From JAIQFL01 sp035295745 (lineage in GTDB: Bacteria > Acidobacteriota > Terriglobia > Bryobacterales > Bryobacteraceae): DNA of 64,000 bases. This document shows positions 16,559-25,418 of the stretch, piece by piece (position 1 is the first letter of the stretch; the number at the start of each line of letters is the position of its first letter). The notes beneath the pieces are model-generated. The model was not told the DNA's origin and did not search any database. It saw nothing but the letters and a program-made list of their open reading frames with translations. A program made the translations under genes and the position numbers. The stretch covers positions 1 to 64,000 of the forward strand of contig DATGIL010000007.1 of assembly GCA_035295745.1 (NCBI GenBank), given 5' to 3'.

Positions 16559-16604
16559 GTGGCGCAAACACTCCTGTTTGCCGCGTCGACACGCTTGTCG
16601 ACGC
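16559..16604 (+). repeat. Double-hairpin palindromic repeat, copy C
   Basis: GTGGC then GCAAACA (16564-16570), loop CTCC, TGTTTGC (16575-16581). Next come GCGTCGACA (16583-16591), loop CGCT, TGTCGACGC (16596-16604) and a T-run TTTTT. Both stems are perfect. No inverted partner is visible before the nucleotidyltransferase gene ends at 16690. Confidence 0.88.
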
Positions 16605-16689
16605 TTTTTCGACCGCCCACCAAGTCGGGACCCTTGCGCGCAGAAACGCAGAGCAACAACGTCGAAAAGCCCTTCGTCGGGGGGCACGG

Positions 16690-17169
16690 CTATTCGCCGC
16701 GTTCTTCCTGGATTGCTTCTAACTCGGCAATTGCCTCGAAGTCCTTGGGACGGCCTGCCGCTCTTTTGGCCCGAATGAGTTGGGAAATACTGAGCGCGAA
16801 GCACGGGCTGCCGAAGATCTCGAGGGCGACGGCATTCGGCAACAGGTCGTGATAGCCGCCGCCCCCGGCAATCTCACCTAACAAGTCGATATCGCCCAGG
16901 GAAGTGACGAGAGTGAAGTTCAATCCCCGGGCTAGGGTGCGGACGTCCCAAAAGAACGGAAGACCGGGAGGAGCACCGCGGAGATAGGGTTCATAGGGCG
17001 CCAGAGCAGAAACCAAACGCTCCATATTCAGCGCGGTTCGCTCGTAAACAATGTCGAGATCGTAGGTGTACCGTGCCGAACCGTGCGCTATGGCTGCCGC
17101 GCCGCCCACAACGATAAATGCTACTTCGTTGCGGGCGAGCGCAGCCAGGAGCGCCTCGAAGTTGGTCAT
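16690..17169 (-). CDS. Nucleotidyltransferase-fold protein (DUF6036-like)
   Basis: The 159-residue protein from ATG 17169 carries the minimal nucleotidyltransferase signature. VVGGAAAIAHGSARYTYDLD contains the GG motif followed by the DLD acidic pair at about residue 40. A helical tail follows (LSISQLIRAKRAAGRPKDF). Proteins of this type resemble the catalytic half of AbiEii/MNT-type toxin-antitoxin modules. The ATG overlaps the stop of the 58-aa gene upstream (ATGA), which fixes this start against the ATG at 17187 and shows coupling. A toxin role is a hypothesis; a housekeeping nucleotidyltransferase is the alternative. Confidence 0.8.
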   Translation of the reverse strand: MTNFEALLAALARNEVAFIVVGGAAAIAHGSARYTYDLDIVYERTALNMERLVSALAPYEPYLRGAPPGLPFFWDVRTLARGLNFTLVTSLGDIDLLGEIAGGGGYHDLLPNAVALEIFGSPCFALSISQLIRAKRAAGRPKDFEAIAELEAIQEERGE

Positions 17170-17342
17170 GGACGGCGGGCGCGCCATTCCCGCCCAGCCC
17201 GCCGCAATTCGTCAGCGAACCGGGCTACCGCCATGGCCTTACGGAAACGCTCCTCTACCGTGAGCTTAAGATTCTCGCGAATCAACGTTCGATCGATGTC
17301 CTTCTTATAGGCCTCGATGATCGGATCGGGAGAGTCTTCCAT
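17166..17342 (-). CDS. Small helical protein (58 aa) coupled to the nucleotidyltransferase
   Basis: This short gene starts MEDSPDPIIEAYKKDIDRTL and ends REWRARRP. It is predicted to be almost wholly helical and highly charged, with ENLKLTVEERFRKAMAVARF in the middle. Its stop codon TGA overlaps the nucleotidyltransferase ATG by four bases on the same strand. The phrase LTVEERF...A is common in small proteins that precede nucleotidyltransferase-like genes, consistent with a partner or neutralising subunit. That role is inferred only from size and coupling. Confidence 0.7.
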   Translation of the reverse strand: MEDSPDPIIEAYKKDIDRTLIRENLKLTVEERFRKAMAVARFADELRRAGREWRARRP

Positions 17343-17362
17343 ACCACTATCTTAATCCTGCC

Positions 17363-20300
17363 TCAGAAGATGTACTTGAGAGACAACTGCAAGCGGCGCG
17401 GATAACCCGCCTGGTTCGATGCCACGATCGTCCCAAAGGTGGTGGATGTCGGCGTCAGCACCGGCGCGGGGAAACCCGGGTGATTGAAAGCGTTCAGCGC
17501 CTCAGCGCGGAACTGGAGGTTACGCCCTTCGGTGATGCGCGTGTCCTTGATCAAGGCGATGTCCACATTGTTCGTGTTCCGGCCGCGGATCTGAGAGAAG
17601 CGCAGCGGGAAGGTGCGGAGATTGTTGACGAGTTGGTCGGCCGAGAGGGTATCGAATCCGGCCGTATTGAACCAGTGGTCGACGGTGCGCTGATCGGCAG
17701 GCAGCGCGATATTGTGCGGGTCGCCGACGTACAACACGTTGCCCCACGCGAGGGGGAAGCCGACCTGGTAGCTGAAGATTCCCGAAACCAGCCATCCGCC
17801 TACCAGCCGGGATATCACTGGGTTTGTGTTGCTGAGGAATCTCTTATTCTTGCCGAAGGGCAATTCCCCCACGCTGCTGATGGAGAATCGCTGCGGCACG
17901 TCTTGGTCCGAGATCACGCGAACCGGGGCCGGGTCGGCGGCGTTCAGTAATTCGTCGGCCTGCATGAACTTCGAGTAGGTGTAGTTGCCGCTCACCGAAT
18001 AGCCTTTGGCGAACCGCTTCTCCACCGACAACACAAAAGAGTGATACCAGGAGTAGCCCTGGTTCCGCGAGGTCTGCACCGAGCCGAACTCGGGGAACGG
18101 AACCAGCAGGCCCGAACGGGCGATGGTGGTGTTGGTGAAGATGGTCTGCGTGTTGCCGGGCACCAATCCGTAAAACGGATTGGGAACCGTCCCGGTGAGA
18201 TAGTTGTTGCAGGTGTTGTCGCGGAACGGACTGGTGCAGAGGTACTGATCCGGCAGAGAGTTTTGGTTGACAATATTGGGATTGCCTGTCGGATTCAGGT
18301 CGATGTGAACCGTCTTGTTGCCGGTGTAATTCGCGTCCAGCAGGAGGTTGCCCTTGAATACGTGCTGGAGTCCAACTTCCCAGCGCATTACGCGTGGCGC
18401 CAGAGGGTTCTGGTTGAAGAACGTAATGCCCTGCCCCAGGAAGGTCTGGTAACCGCCGCTGCTCCCCACTGGGGTGGCGATGCCACTACCAAACGGATTA
18501 GAGAGAGTGCCGGTGAAGTTGATGTTGTCCACCGTCGGCACCACATTGGTGTTCTGGCTGAACCCGCTCTGGATGACATCACTGCGGCGCTCGCCGAGGA
18601 AGCCGTAAAACATGCCGAATCCTGCGCGGACCACGGTGTTGGGATCGGCCTGGAAAGCCAGTCCGATGCGCGGCATGAGTTGAGTCTTGGGAGTGTTGTA
18701 CAGGCCCGACGGATTGCCGTTCACGCCGGCGAAAGTAAGTCCGCCATTGGCCTGGATGGTGGAGATTTGGGTGATCAGGGCAGCGTCATTGGCCGCGAAG
18801 TTCTTGGCCGCCTGTGCCGAGAATGGCTGCACGTAGGAGGGGTCGAATCCCAGGACGCTCTTGTTGTAGCGCTCGTGGAGAGGCTGCTCGAACTCATACC
18901 GCAGCCCCAGATTCAAGGTCAGCCTCGGCGAAATCTTCCAATCGTCCTGCACGTAAAAACCCCAGGAATTGGACTGTTCTGCGTAGTCGGCCGAACGGGC
19001 CACGTTACTCGAACTCGACGGCAAGCCGAGCAGAAGAGCCGCGACCGATTGGCCGATGCTGCCGGGCGACACTGCTGAGTTATCGAGAGGTCCGCGCGTC
19101 CACGTGGAGTCGAAATTGAAGGTGCCAGTCTGCTGGAATCCGAAGAACTTGTCGTTTTCCTGATAGGCGCGGAACTCCACGCCCGTCCGGATGGAGTGAG
19201 TGCCGGCGATCTTCGTGAGGTTCGCTTTGACGGTGTGGTTCATCACCGGGCGATTCTCTCCGGCCGCCGAACCAGTCGGGATATATCCCGTCATGTTGAA
19301 CTGCGGGAAGGAGCTGATGTTCTTAGGGATCTGGCTCGCATACGAGGACGGGAAGCCCAGGCTGGAGAGATCGAATCCATCCGCCGCGGGGTTGCCGTTC
19401 TGATAGCGGATGAACCGGTTGTAACTATATCCCGTATTCAACACCATCGTCGGCGAGAGCGTGTAAACGTCGTCGAAGACCGCGGCACGGGAGAGGAATT
19501 GGAACGCCACGCCGGTCGACAGGTTATCGAAGTAGTTGTTGTACAGACTGTCGCGGCGATAGATGCTGGCGCGCACGAAGATGCGCTGCTTCTGGCTGAC
19601 GTTGTGGTCCACGCGCCAGGAGTGATTGTAGTACTTGGCCTTCTCCGTTACGCTCGAGTCCACCATGTTCTTGAGACCGGCTGCGTCGCCGGAACTGAGC
19701 GGCGTGGGGAAGTAGCTGAGCGCCTTCACGCCCACGGGGTTGAACAGGGAACTGGGAATGATGTTACCGGGGAAAGGATCCTCCTGGTAGCGGCCGCTGG
19801 CAGCCGCGCGGCGCGAGAAGGGATTGTAAATCTGATAGCTCGAGCCGGTCCCGGGGACTTGTAAGAGCGCCGAGAAATCACCGGCTTTCTCCGCGGTGGT
19901 GGGAACGGTGTAGGTGGAATCGTCATGCCGTGGACGCGAATCATGGATTCCCTCGTAGCCCCACTCGAAGAAGGTCTTGTTCTTGCCGTTGTAGACTTTC
20001 GGAATAATCACAGGCCCGCCAAATGCGCCACCCCAGCGATTGAAAAGGAAGTCGGGCCGCGGCTTACCCTGCTGGTTATTGAAGAAATCGTTGGCCCAGA
20101 AGCTCGGGCGCTGCACGGTGTATCCCGCGGCGCCGTGGAATTGATTGGTGCCGGACTTCATGCTGATGTTCGTCACACCGCCCTGCGTCTGGCCGAACTG
20201 CGCATCAAAAGTAGCGGTCTGTACCTTGAACTCCTGCACGATATCGGTGGGCGGAACATACGAAGCGATCACCTGGTTTCCGTTGGCCGTGGCCGTAGTC

Positions 20301-20899
20301 GGGGCCCCATCCAGTGTGACGTCACCCAGATTTCCGCGGGAGCCCGCCATCGCGTAGCCGACGATGTGAGTTGGCTCGAACGGCCGATCGAGACGTGCAT
20401 CGCCCGTGAAGGCCACGCCCGCCGCGGCGCCGATCAGTTCGAACGGGTTTCCATACGATAGCGGCAGGTTGGCGACACGCTGCGAGTCGACCACCGTACC
20501 AACGGAAGCGGTTTCTGAACTCAACAGAGGCGTCTCGGCAGTGACCGTAACGGACTGATCGGATGCGCCGATCTGCAGTTCGAGGTTGACTTCCAGACGG
20601 TCTGCCACGCGTAGTTCGATGTTGCCGCGCACTGCCTGTTTGAAGCCCGCGGAGAGCGCTTCCACCTGATACATACCGGGAATCAGAAAGGTGGCCTGAT
20701 AAATGCCGTCCTGGTTGGTTGAGGCATTCGTCTTGGTTCCCATGGCGACATTGGTCACCACAACGGTCGCCCCCGGGATCACCGCGCCCGAGGGATCGGT
20801 AATGCGTCCGGCGATGGTACCGCGAGTCTCCTGTGCCCAGTCGGCCCGACCAGTGAGTAAGGCCACGGCCGCCACGAGCCATATGATGCGACGTCGCAT
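17363..20899 (-). CDS. TonB-dependent receptor with carboxypeptidase-regulatory-like domain (Oar-like)
   Basis: The 1178-residue outer-membrane protein is built as in many acidobacterial Oar-like receptors. A signal peptide (1-22) precedes a CarboxypepD_reg domain (about 25-110; TIAGRITDPSGAVIPGATVV, IPGMYQVEALSAGF). A plug-like region follows (SVTVTAETPLLSS, LPLSYGNPFELI), then a long 22-strand-type barrel ending in the aromatic LQLSLKYIF. Barrel repeats such as GFYVQDDWKISPRLTLNLGL, MPRIGLAFQADP and FRAEALNAFNHPGF are group-typical. It probably imports oligosaccharides or acts in surface attachment, but the ligand is unknown. It is a single gene. Confidence 0.92.
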   Translation of the reverse strand: MRRRIIWLVAAVALLTGRADWAQETRGTIAGRITDPSGAVIPGATVVVTNVAMGTKTNASTNQDGIYQATFLIPGMYQVEALSAGFKQAVRGNIELRVADRLEVNLELQIGASDQSVTVTAETPLLSSETASVGTVVDSQRVANLPLSYGNPFELIGAAAGVAFTGDARLDRPFEPTHIVGYAMAGSRGNLGDVTLDGAPTTATANGNQVIASYVPPTDIVQEFKVQTATFDAQFGQTQGGVTNISMKSGTNQFHGAAGYTVQRPSFWANDFFNNQQGKPRPDFLFNRWGGAFGGPVIIPKVYNGKNKTFFEWGYEGIHDSRPRHDDSTYTVPTTAEKAGDFSALLQVPGTGSSYQIYNPFSRRAAASGRYQEDPFPGNIIPSSLFNPVGVKALSYFPTPLSSGDAAGLKNMVDSSVTEKAKYYNHSWRVDHNVSQKQRIFVRASIYRRDSLYNNYFDNLSTGVAFQFLSRAAVFDDVYTLSPTMVLNTGYSYNRFIRYQNGNPAADGFDLSSLGFPSSYASQIPKNISSFPQFNMTGYIPTGSAAGENRPVMNHTVKANLTKIAGTHSIRTGVEFRAYQENDKFFGFQQTGTFNFDSTWTRGPLDNSAVSPGSIGQSVAALLLGLPSSSSNVARSADYAEQSNSWGFYVQDDWKISPRLTLNLGLRYEFEQPLHERYNKSVLGFDPSYVQPFSAQAAKNFAANDAALITQISTIQANGGLTFAGVNGNPSGLYNTPKTQLMPRIGLAFQADPNTVVRAGFGMFYGFLGERRSDVIQSGFSQNTNVVPTVDNINFTGTLSNPFGSGIATPVGSSGGYQTFLGQGITFFNQNPLAPRVMRWEVGLQHVFKGNLLLDANYTGNKTVHIDLNPTGNPNIVNQNSLPDQYLCTSPFRDNTCNNYLTGTVPNPFYGLVPGNTQTIFTNTTIARSGLLVPFPEFGSVQTSRNQGYSWYHSFVLSVEKRFAKGYSVSGNYTYSKFMQADELLNAADPAPVRVISDQDVPQRFSISSVGELPFGKNKRFLSNTNPVISRLVGGWLVSGIFSYQVGFPLAWGNVLYVGDPHNIALPADQRTVDHWFNTAGFDTLSADQLVNNLRTFPLRFSQIRGRNTNNVDIALIKDTRITEGRNLQFRAEALNAFNHPGFPAPVLTPTSTTFGTIVASNQAGYPRRLQLSLKYIF

Positions 20900-21413
20900 A
20901 TCAACTCCTTCTTCTATACATTTCTCGGGCGAAATACGGCATACGCCCCGCGAGTTGTTCCGCTGGGGTTACGGCGCACGACGACGCCACTCGCTGCTCT
21001 AACCTCTTCCTTCGCGCCAAGTCCGACGAAAGGTTTATAGTCACCCTGGTCCAGGCGCACGACTCGACCCCTTTGAATCTGCTCTTACAGTATCCTGCCA
21101 GTTACAGTAATAAAGGTCAATATATCTTATGTACTGATAATGTTTTGCAGTGCGAAACAGTGAAACCCCGCGCCGGGTCGCCGAAATCCCGTCCCTTCCA
21201 TTGCATGCATCGAAACCAGCGGTCCGGCTGATACCTTGGATAACTGGGACTTTGTGCGCCCGGATTTCAAGCTGCAAAACGTCACCGCGCGGCGGAACAT
21301 GCCCCCCATCGTCGTTCGAAGACGCTGCTTCCACCGTGATCTGCAAATTCTCATCGGATCAAGCCCGGTCGGTATCCTTCTGGGTGGAGGCGATTGTTAT
21401 CATAGTGAATATC
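20900..21413. other. Intergenic region upstream of the TonB receptor and coiled-coil gene
   Basis: About 510 bp separate the divergent starts. AT-rich DNA at 21090-21145 (TAATAAAGG, ATATATCTTATG) could hold promoters for either side. Short open frames on both strands here have no recognisable content, and I see no repeat element. Confidence 0.4.
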
Positions 21414-21731
21414 ATGGACGTCGAAAAGACGATGCAGTTCATCCTTGAGCAAAATGCGTTGAACACTGTTCAAATCGCTCAATTGAGAGAGACTGTTTTA
21501 GCGCACGACCGGGATATCGAGGCGCACGAGCGCGATCTTCAGGTACACACGGAGTGGAAACTCGCCATGAGCCAGGCCCTCCAGGATTTGGCTTCGCAGA
21601 TGAAGGCCGGCTTTGACAAAGTGGCGGAGAAGCATGCCGAATTGACGCAGAAGCAAGCTGAAATGACGGAGAGTCTGCATATCCTCATTCGAACGGTGCA
21701 GGATATGATTCCGCGGCTGCCAAATCAGTAG
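21414..21731 (+). CDS. Coiled-coil hypothetical protein (105 aa)
   Basis: The product starts MDVEKTMQFILEQNALNTVQ and is almost entirely amphipathic helix with heptad-like leucine and alanine spacing (IAQLRETVLAHDRDIEAHER, LASQMKAGFDKVAEKHAELT). It ends in HILIRTVQDMIPRLPNQ. The ME..MQFILEQ opening resembles small coiled-coil proteins frequent in acidobacteria, whose role is unknown. I start at the ATG at 21414, since upstream codons of the open frame have non-coding composition. It is a single gene upstream of the kinase remnant. Confidence 0.72.
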   Translation: MDVEKTMQFILEQNALNTVQIAQLRETVLAHDRDIEAHERDLQVHTEWKLAMSQALQDLASQMKAGFDKVAEKHAELTQKQAEMTESLHILIRTVQDMIPRLPNQ

Positions 21732-21734
21732 AGG

Positions 21735-22225
21735 CTAACTCCCTCCACACCGCACCCCGCAGTTGGGGCCGCGATCTTTCGGACCGTCCCCCAGACAACG
21801 CGACGCACGCGAGTAACCCGGACCGTCCACCCACGAACCGCTGCGAACTGCCCGGCTTAGCCCCTTCCCCGGTCCCAGTGGGTCGCTCAACTCCCGACCA
21901 GCGGGGCGTACCACTCCGATGCGGTCGGAGTGAAGCGTCATGCATGAGGGTGCCGAGCGTCGGCCCGTCGATATACAGCATCACCACGTAAGGCTCATAG
22001 TCATACTCGCCCACCTGGAACATGGTGACAATACCGGATGGCCAACTGCTTCAGAAACGATTCCGCCCGGCACGTTCCTTTCTCTGTTGGCGTCGATGCT
22101 GACCACTTTGGTCGCGACCAGGCGGGCCATCCGAAGATCCCTCGCCAGGTAGACCCTACCCACATGCCACCACCGCCCAGTTCGCGTACGATCTCGAAGT
22201 GGCCGGTCGGGCGCGGCACGGTCAT
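21735..22225 (-). pseudogene. Decayed Ser/Thr protein kinase-formylglycine-enzyme fusion with internal deletion
   Basis: On the minus strand, fragments in different frames read in order as a kinase N-terminus. First comes GHFEIVRELGGGGM, then MGRVYLARDLRMARLVATKV (glycine loop and VAxK region), FLKQLA, and VGEYDYEPYVVMLYIDGPTL (hinge). Next, and with the whole catalytic and middle part missing, comes a typical C-terminal end of a formylglycine-generating-enzyme (SUMF1) domain: SDPLGPGKGLSRAVRSGSWV and RGPNCGVRCG. Kinase-SUMF1 fusions are known in acidobacteria and planctomycetes. At least two frameshifts and a large deletion separate the pieces, so it is dead. Confidence 0.72.
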
Positions 22226-22314
22226 CGAATTCCTGGCATTCTCACGCAGCGCGCCCCAGTCGCACAGGATGCTCGTATTTCCGGCCCCGTGATGTGACAT
22301 TCTAAATAGAGCTA

Positions 22315-23985
22315 ATGGCTGATCAGAAACTGCAAGTGATACCGCTCGGCGGGTTGGGTGAGTTCGGCATGAACATGACCGCCATCCGGTATGGCGATCA
22401 CATCATTGTCGTGGATTGCGGGATGATGTTCCCCGACGCGGAATTGCTCGGGGTCGATCTGGTAATGCCCGATCTCACTTTTCTAAAAGAGAATCAGGCG
22501 CAGATTCTGGGCGTGATCCTGACGCACGGGCATGAGGATCACATCGGCGCCGTGCCCTATTTCCTCTCGGAGATCGACGTGCCGGTCTACGGCACCGCCT
22601 TCACGCTCGCGCTGGTGGATCGCCGCCTGGAGGAGTACGATCTCGACGAAGAGCCCCGTTTCGTGCATGTCAAGCCGAAACAGATGGTTGAGATCGGGCC
22701 CTTCAAGGTAGAGTTTATCCACGTCACGCACTCGATTGTGAGCGCTGTCGCGCTGGCGATTACCACGCCGCTCGGAGTGATCATCCACACCGGCGATTTC
22801 AAAGTGGACCCGACCCCTACCGACAACGAACTGTTCGATCTCCACACGCTGGCCGATTATGGCAAGCGCGGGGTACTGCTGCTGCTCTCCGATTCCACCA
22901 ACTCGGACCGGGCGGGATACACCGAATCGGAGCGCGCGGTGCGGCCTCGCATGGAGGAAATCTTCAACCGCGCGGAGCGCCGCGTGGTGGTCTCCTGCTT
23001 TAGTTCGTCGATTCACCGCGTGCAACTGGTGCTCGACCTGGCGCACGAATTTGGCCGGCGGGTGGCGGTGGTGGGACGCAGCATGGTCTCGGTGACCGAG
23101 ATTGCGCACTCGCTCGGCCTGCTCGACATCCCCGACGGCATACTCCTGCGGCCGCAGGACGCGATGAATCTGCCTCCCGACAAAGTCGCGTTCCTGATTT
23201 CCGGAACGCAGGGCGAGCCCATGTCGGCGCTGTCCCGCGTAGCCGTGGACAATCACAAGCACGTTTCAGTAGAGCACGGCGATACCGTTGTGCTGAGCGC
23301 ACGCATCATTCCGGGCAATGAGAAGGCCATTTTCCGCATGATCGACCACATGGCGCGCCGCGGTGCGGATGTGATGTACGGCAGCATGAATCCGCCGCTT
23401 CACGTCTCCGGGCACGCCAGCGTGGAAGAGATGAAGCTGGTGCTGAACCTCGTCCGCCCCCGTTTCTTCATGCCGATTCACGGCGAGTACCGGCAACTGA
23501 CCAAGCACGCCAAACTGGCCGACCATCTGCGCTTCGCGGGGCTGGAAGAGACCTTTGTGATGGAGACGGGCGACGTTCTGGAGATCGACCATCACGGTGC
23601 GCGTAAGGCCGGCCGCGTGACGGTGGGGCGTGTGTGCATCGATTCCGGATCGGTGGACGATGTGGTGCAGGAGGTGGTGATCCGCGACCGGCGCCATTTG
23701 TCGGAGGACGGCATTGTGCTGCCTGTGATCGCGATCAATCGCCACACAGGACGGATCGAGAGCCTGCCCGAAATCGTGAGCCGCGGATTTGCGCTGGCGG
23801 AAGAGGGTTCTGCCTTTATGCAGAGCGCGCGCCAGGTCGTGGCCAAGACGCTGGAAGGTTCCAACCAGGAGGAGAAGACCGATTGGGGTGTGATGAAGGA
23901 GAAGATCCGCGCCGACCTGAAGCGCTTCATCGTAAAGGAGACGTCGCGGCGGCCGTTGATCATGCCGGTGATCCTGGAGGTGTGA
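22315..23985 (+). CDS. rnj: Ribonuclease J
   Basis: The 556-residue metallo-beta-lactamase/beta-CASP nuclease processes and degrades RNA from 5' ends or internally. The zinc motif HGHEDH occupies 71-76, with IHVTHSIVS and IHTGDFKVD supplying further ligands. The beta-CASP part holds VVVSCFSSSIHRVQ, ISGTQGEPMSAL and the FMPIHGEYRQL motif with its histidine. The length is typical of RNase J. Its stop overlaps the possible GTG start of the downstream FAD oxidase, so both may share a transcript. Confidence 0.96.
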   Translation: MADQKLQVIPLGGLGEFGMNMTAIRYGDHIIVVDCGMMFPDAELLGVDLVMPDLTFLKENQAQILGVILTHGHEDHIGAVPYFLSEIDVPVYGTAFTLALVDRRLEEYDLDEEPRFVHVKPKQMVEIGPFKVEFIHVTHSIVSAVALAITTPLGVIIHTGDFKVDPTPTDNELFDLHTLADYGKRGVLLLLSDSTNSDRAGYTESERAVRPRMEEIFNRAERRVVVSCFSSSIHRVQLVLDLAHEFGRRVAVVGRSMVSVTEIAHSLGLLDIPDGILLRPQDAMNLPPDKVAFLISGTQGEPMSALSRVAVDNHKHVSVEHGDTVVLSARIIPGNEKAIFRMIDHMARRGADVMYGSMNPPLHVSGHASVEEMKLVLNLVRPRFFMPIHGEYRQLTKHAKLADHLRFAGLEETFVMETGDVLEIDHHGARKAGRVTVGRVCIDSGSVDDVVQEVVIRDRRHLSEDGIVLPVIAINRHTGRIESLPEIVSRGFALAEEGSAFMQSARQVVAKTLEGSNQEEKTDWGVMKEKIRADLKRFIVKETSRRPLIMPVILEV

Positions 23986-23990
23986 GCACA

Positions 23991-24063
23991 GGGGCCGGGG
24001 GCCAGGGGCCGGGGGCCGGGGATCAGGTACTGGGGTCTGGGGGCCAGGGGCCAGAGGCCGGGG
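23991..24063. repeat. GGGGCC-rich low-complexity stretch
   Basis: Irregular reiterations of GGGGCC, GGGGCCAG and GGGGTCTGG fill about 70 bp between the RNase J stop and the downstream FAD oxidase. If translated from the GTG at 23982 it would give a Gly-rich N-terminal extension. It more likely is a non-coding slippage-prone spacer. Confidence 0.7.
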
Positions 24064-24065
24064 AA

Positions 24066-25418
24066 GTGCTTCCCCGCTACCTGGAGGACGCCTCGGGCCT
24101 GAAAGGGCACGCCGAGCGCGTCATTGTTCCTCCCGACGAGCCTGGGGTCGCCAAGGCGCTTCTCGCGGCCTCCGAGGCCGGTATGCCGATAACCGTCGCG
24201 GGCGCGGGGACCGGCGTTACGGGGGCATGCGTTCCTTTAGGCGGATGGGTTCTTTCGCTTGAAAAGCTGAATCGTCTGGAGGTCCATCCGGGATATGCGA
24301 TCGCAGGCCCGGGTGTTCTTTTGCGCGATGTGCACGCCGCGGCCCAGGCGTCCGGTCAGTTCTATCCGCCCGATCCTACGGAGACTTCAGCTTCGATCGG
24401 CGGTACCATCTCGACGAATGCCAGCGGGTCGCGCAGTTTCCGCTATGGCGCCACGCGGCGCTGGGTCGAGGCGTTGCGCGTGGTGCTGCTGGACGGGCGG
24501 GTTCTCTCGGTGAAGCGCGGCGACGCGATCGATTTCGATCCTGGAGTCATTCCGCTGCCATTGGTCACCAAGAACACCGCGGGATATTTGCTCCGTCCGG
24601 GAATGGATTGGGTGGATCTCTTCGTCGGCTCGGAAGGCACACTGGGCGTCGTGACCGAGGCGCGTCTGAAGCTGCTGCCTCTGCCTCCCGCGGTGTTAGG
24701 CGGTGTCATCTTCTTTCCGTCCGACGAAGCCGCAGTGGATGCGGTGGAGGCTTGGCGCAACACCGCGACAGCTCGCATGCTGGAGTACTTCGATGCGCCC
24801 TCGTTGGGGCTCTTGCGGCGGCGCTTCCCGGAGATTCCGCAGGCCGCCCGCAGCGCCATTCTCTTCGAGCAGGAGATGCAGTCGGACGAGGACCCAGTGC
24901 TGGACGACTGGCTCACGCGCATCGAAGAATCACAGGCGCTGGGTGAGGATTCGTGGGTGGCGATGACGCCTCGCGACCGCGAGCGATTCCGGCACTTTCG
25001 CCATTCCCTTCCGGAACTCGTCAATGACACCGTGCGGCAAAGCGGCGCGATGAAGATGAATACGGACTATGCGGTCCCGTTGGACCGCAATCGCGAGATG
25101 CTGTCTTTTTACCGCGAGCGCCTGGAAGCGGAGTTTCCGGGCCGGTATGTCATCTTCGGTCATATCGGCGATGCACATGTCCACGTGAATCTGTTCTCCG
25201 ACCCGGCCCATCCGGAGCATGCGACGGACGTGCTGATGGAGCTCGCACGCCACGCGGTAGCTCTCGGCGGGACCGTCTCCGCGGAACACGGACTGGGCAA
25301 GCGCAAAGCGCACCTGCTCAAGCTGCAATACGCCCCGGAGCATCTCGAGGCGATGAAGGCAGTGAAACGGCGATTCGATCCGCAAGGCATTCTGGGGCGC
25401 GGCACGATAGGGTTATGA
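24066..25418 (+). CDS. FAD-binding oxidase (glycolate oxidase GlcD / D-lactate dehydrogenase type)
   Basis: The protein has about 450 residues from the GTG at 24066. It has the PCMH-type FAD-binding N-terminal half (VIVPPDEPGVAKALLAAS, VAGAGTGVTGACVPLGG, PTETSASIGGTISTNASGSR, LFVGSEGTLGVVTEARL). The C-terminal FAD-oxidase domain carries HIGDAHVHVNLF, TVSAEHGLGKRK and FDPQGILGRG. Such enzymes oxidise 2-hydroxyacids such as glycolate or D-lactate. An upstream GTG at 23982 would add a Gly-rich extension and seems less likely. The ATG of the next gene overlaps this stop, so the two are coupled. The substrate is not determined. Confidence 0.88.
   Translation: MLPRYLEDASGLKGHAERVIVPPDEPGVAKALLAASEAGMPITVAGAGTGVTGACVPLGGWVLSLEKLNRLEVHPGYAIAGPGVLLRDVHAAAQASGQFYPPDPTETSASIGGTISTNASGSRSFRYGATRRWVEALRVVLLDGRVLSVKRGDAIDFDPGVIPLPLVTKNTAGYLLRPGMDWVDLFVGSEGTLGVVTEARLKLLPLPPAVLGGVIFFPSDEAAVDAVEAWRNTATARMLEYFDAPSLGLLRRRFPEIPQAARSAILFEQEMQSDEDPVLDDWLTRIEESQALGEDSWVAMTPRDRERFRHFRHSLPELVNDTVRQSGAMKMNTDYAVPLDRNREMLSFYRERLEAEFPGRYVIFGHIGDAHVHVNLFSDPAHPEHATDVLMELARHAVALGGTVSAEHGLGKRKAHLLKLQYAPEHLEAMKAVKRRFDPQGILGRGTIGL

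Noticed and set aside
18041..19078. 345-codon plus-strand open frame inside the TonB receptor gene
   Set aside because: Antisense to a complete receptor whose composition, length and C-terminal signal are convincing.
21985..22020. Ribosomal or tRNA-like structure in the kinase remnant
   Set aside because: No cloverleaf or tRNA invariant bases; sequence is explained as a decayed protein gene.
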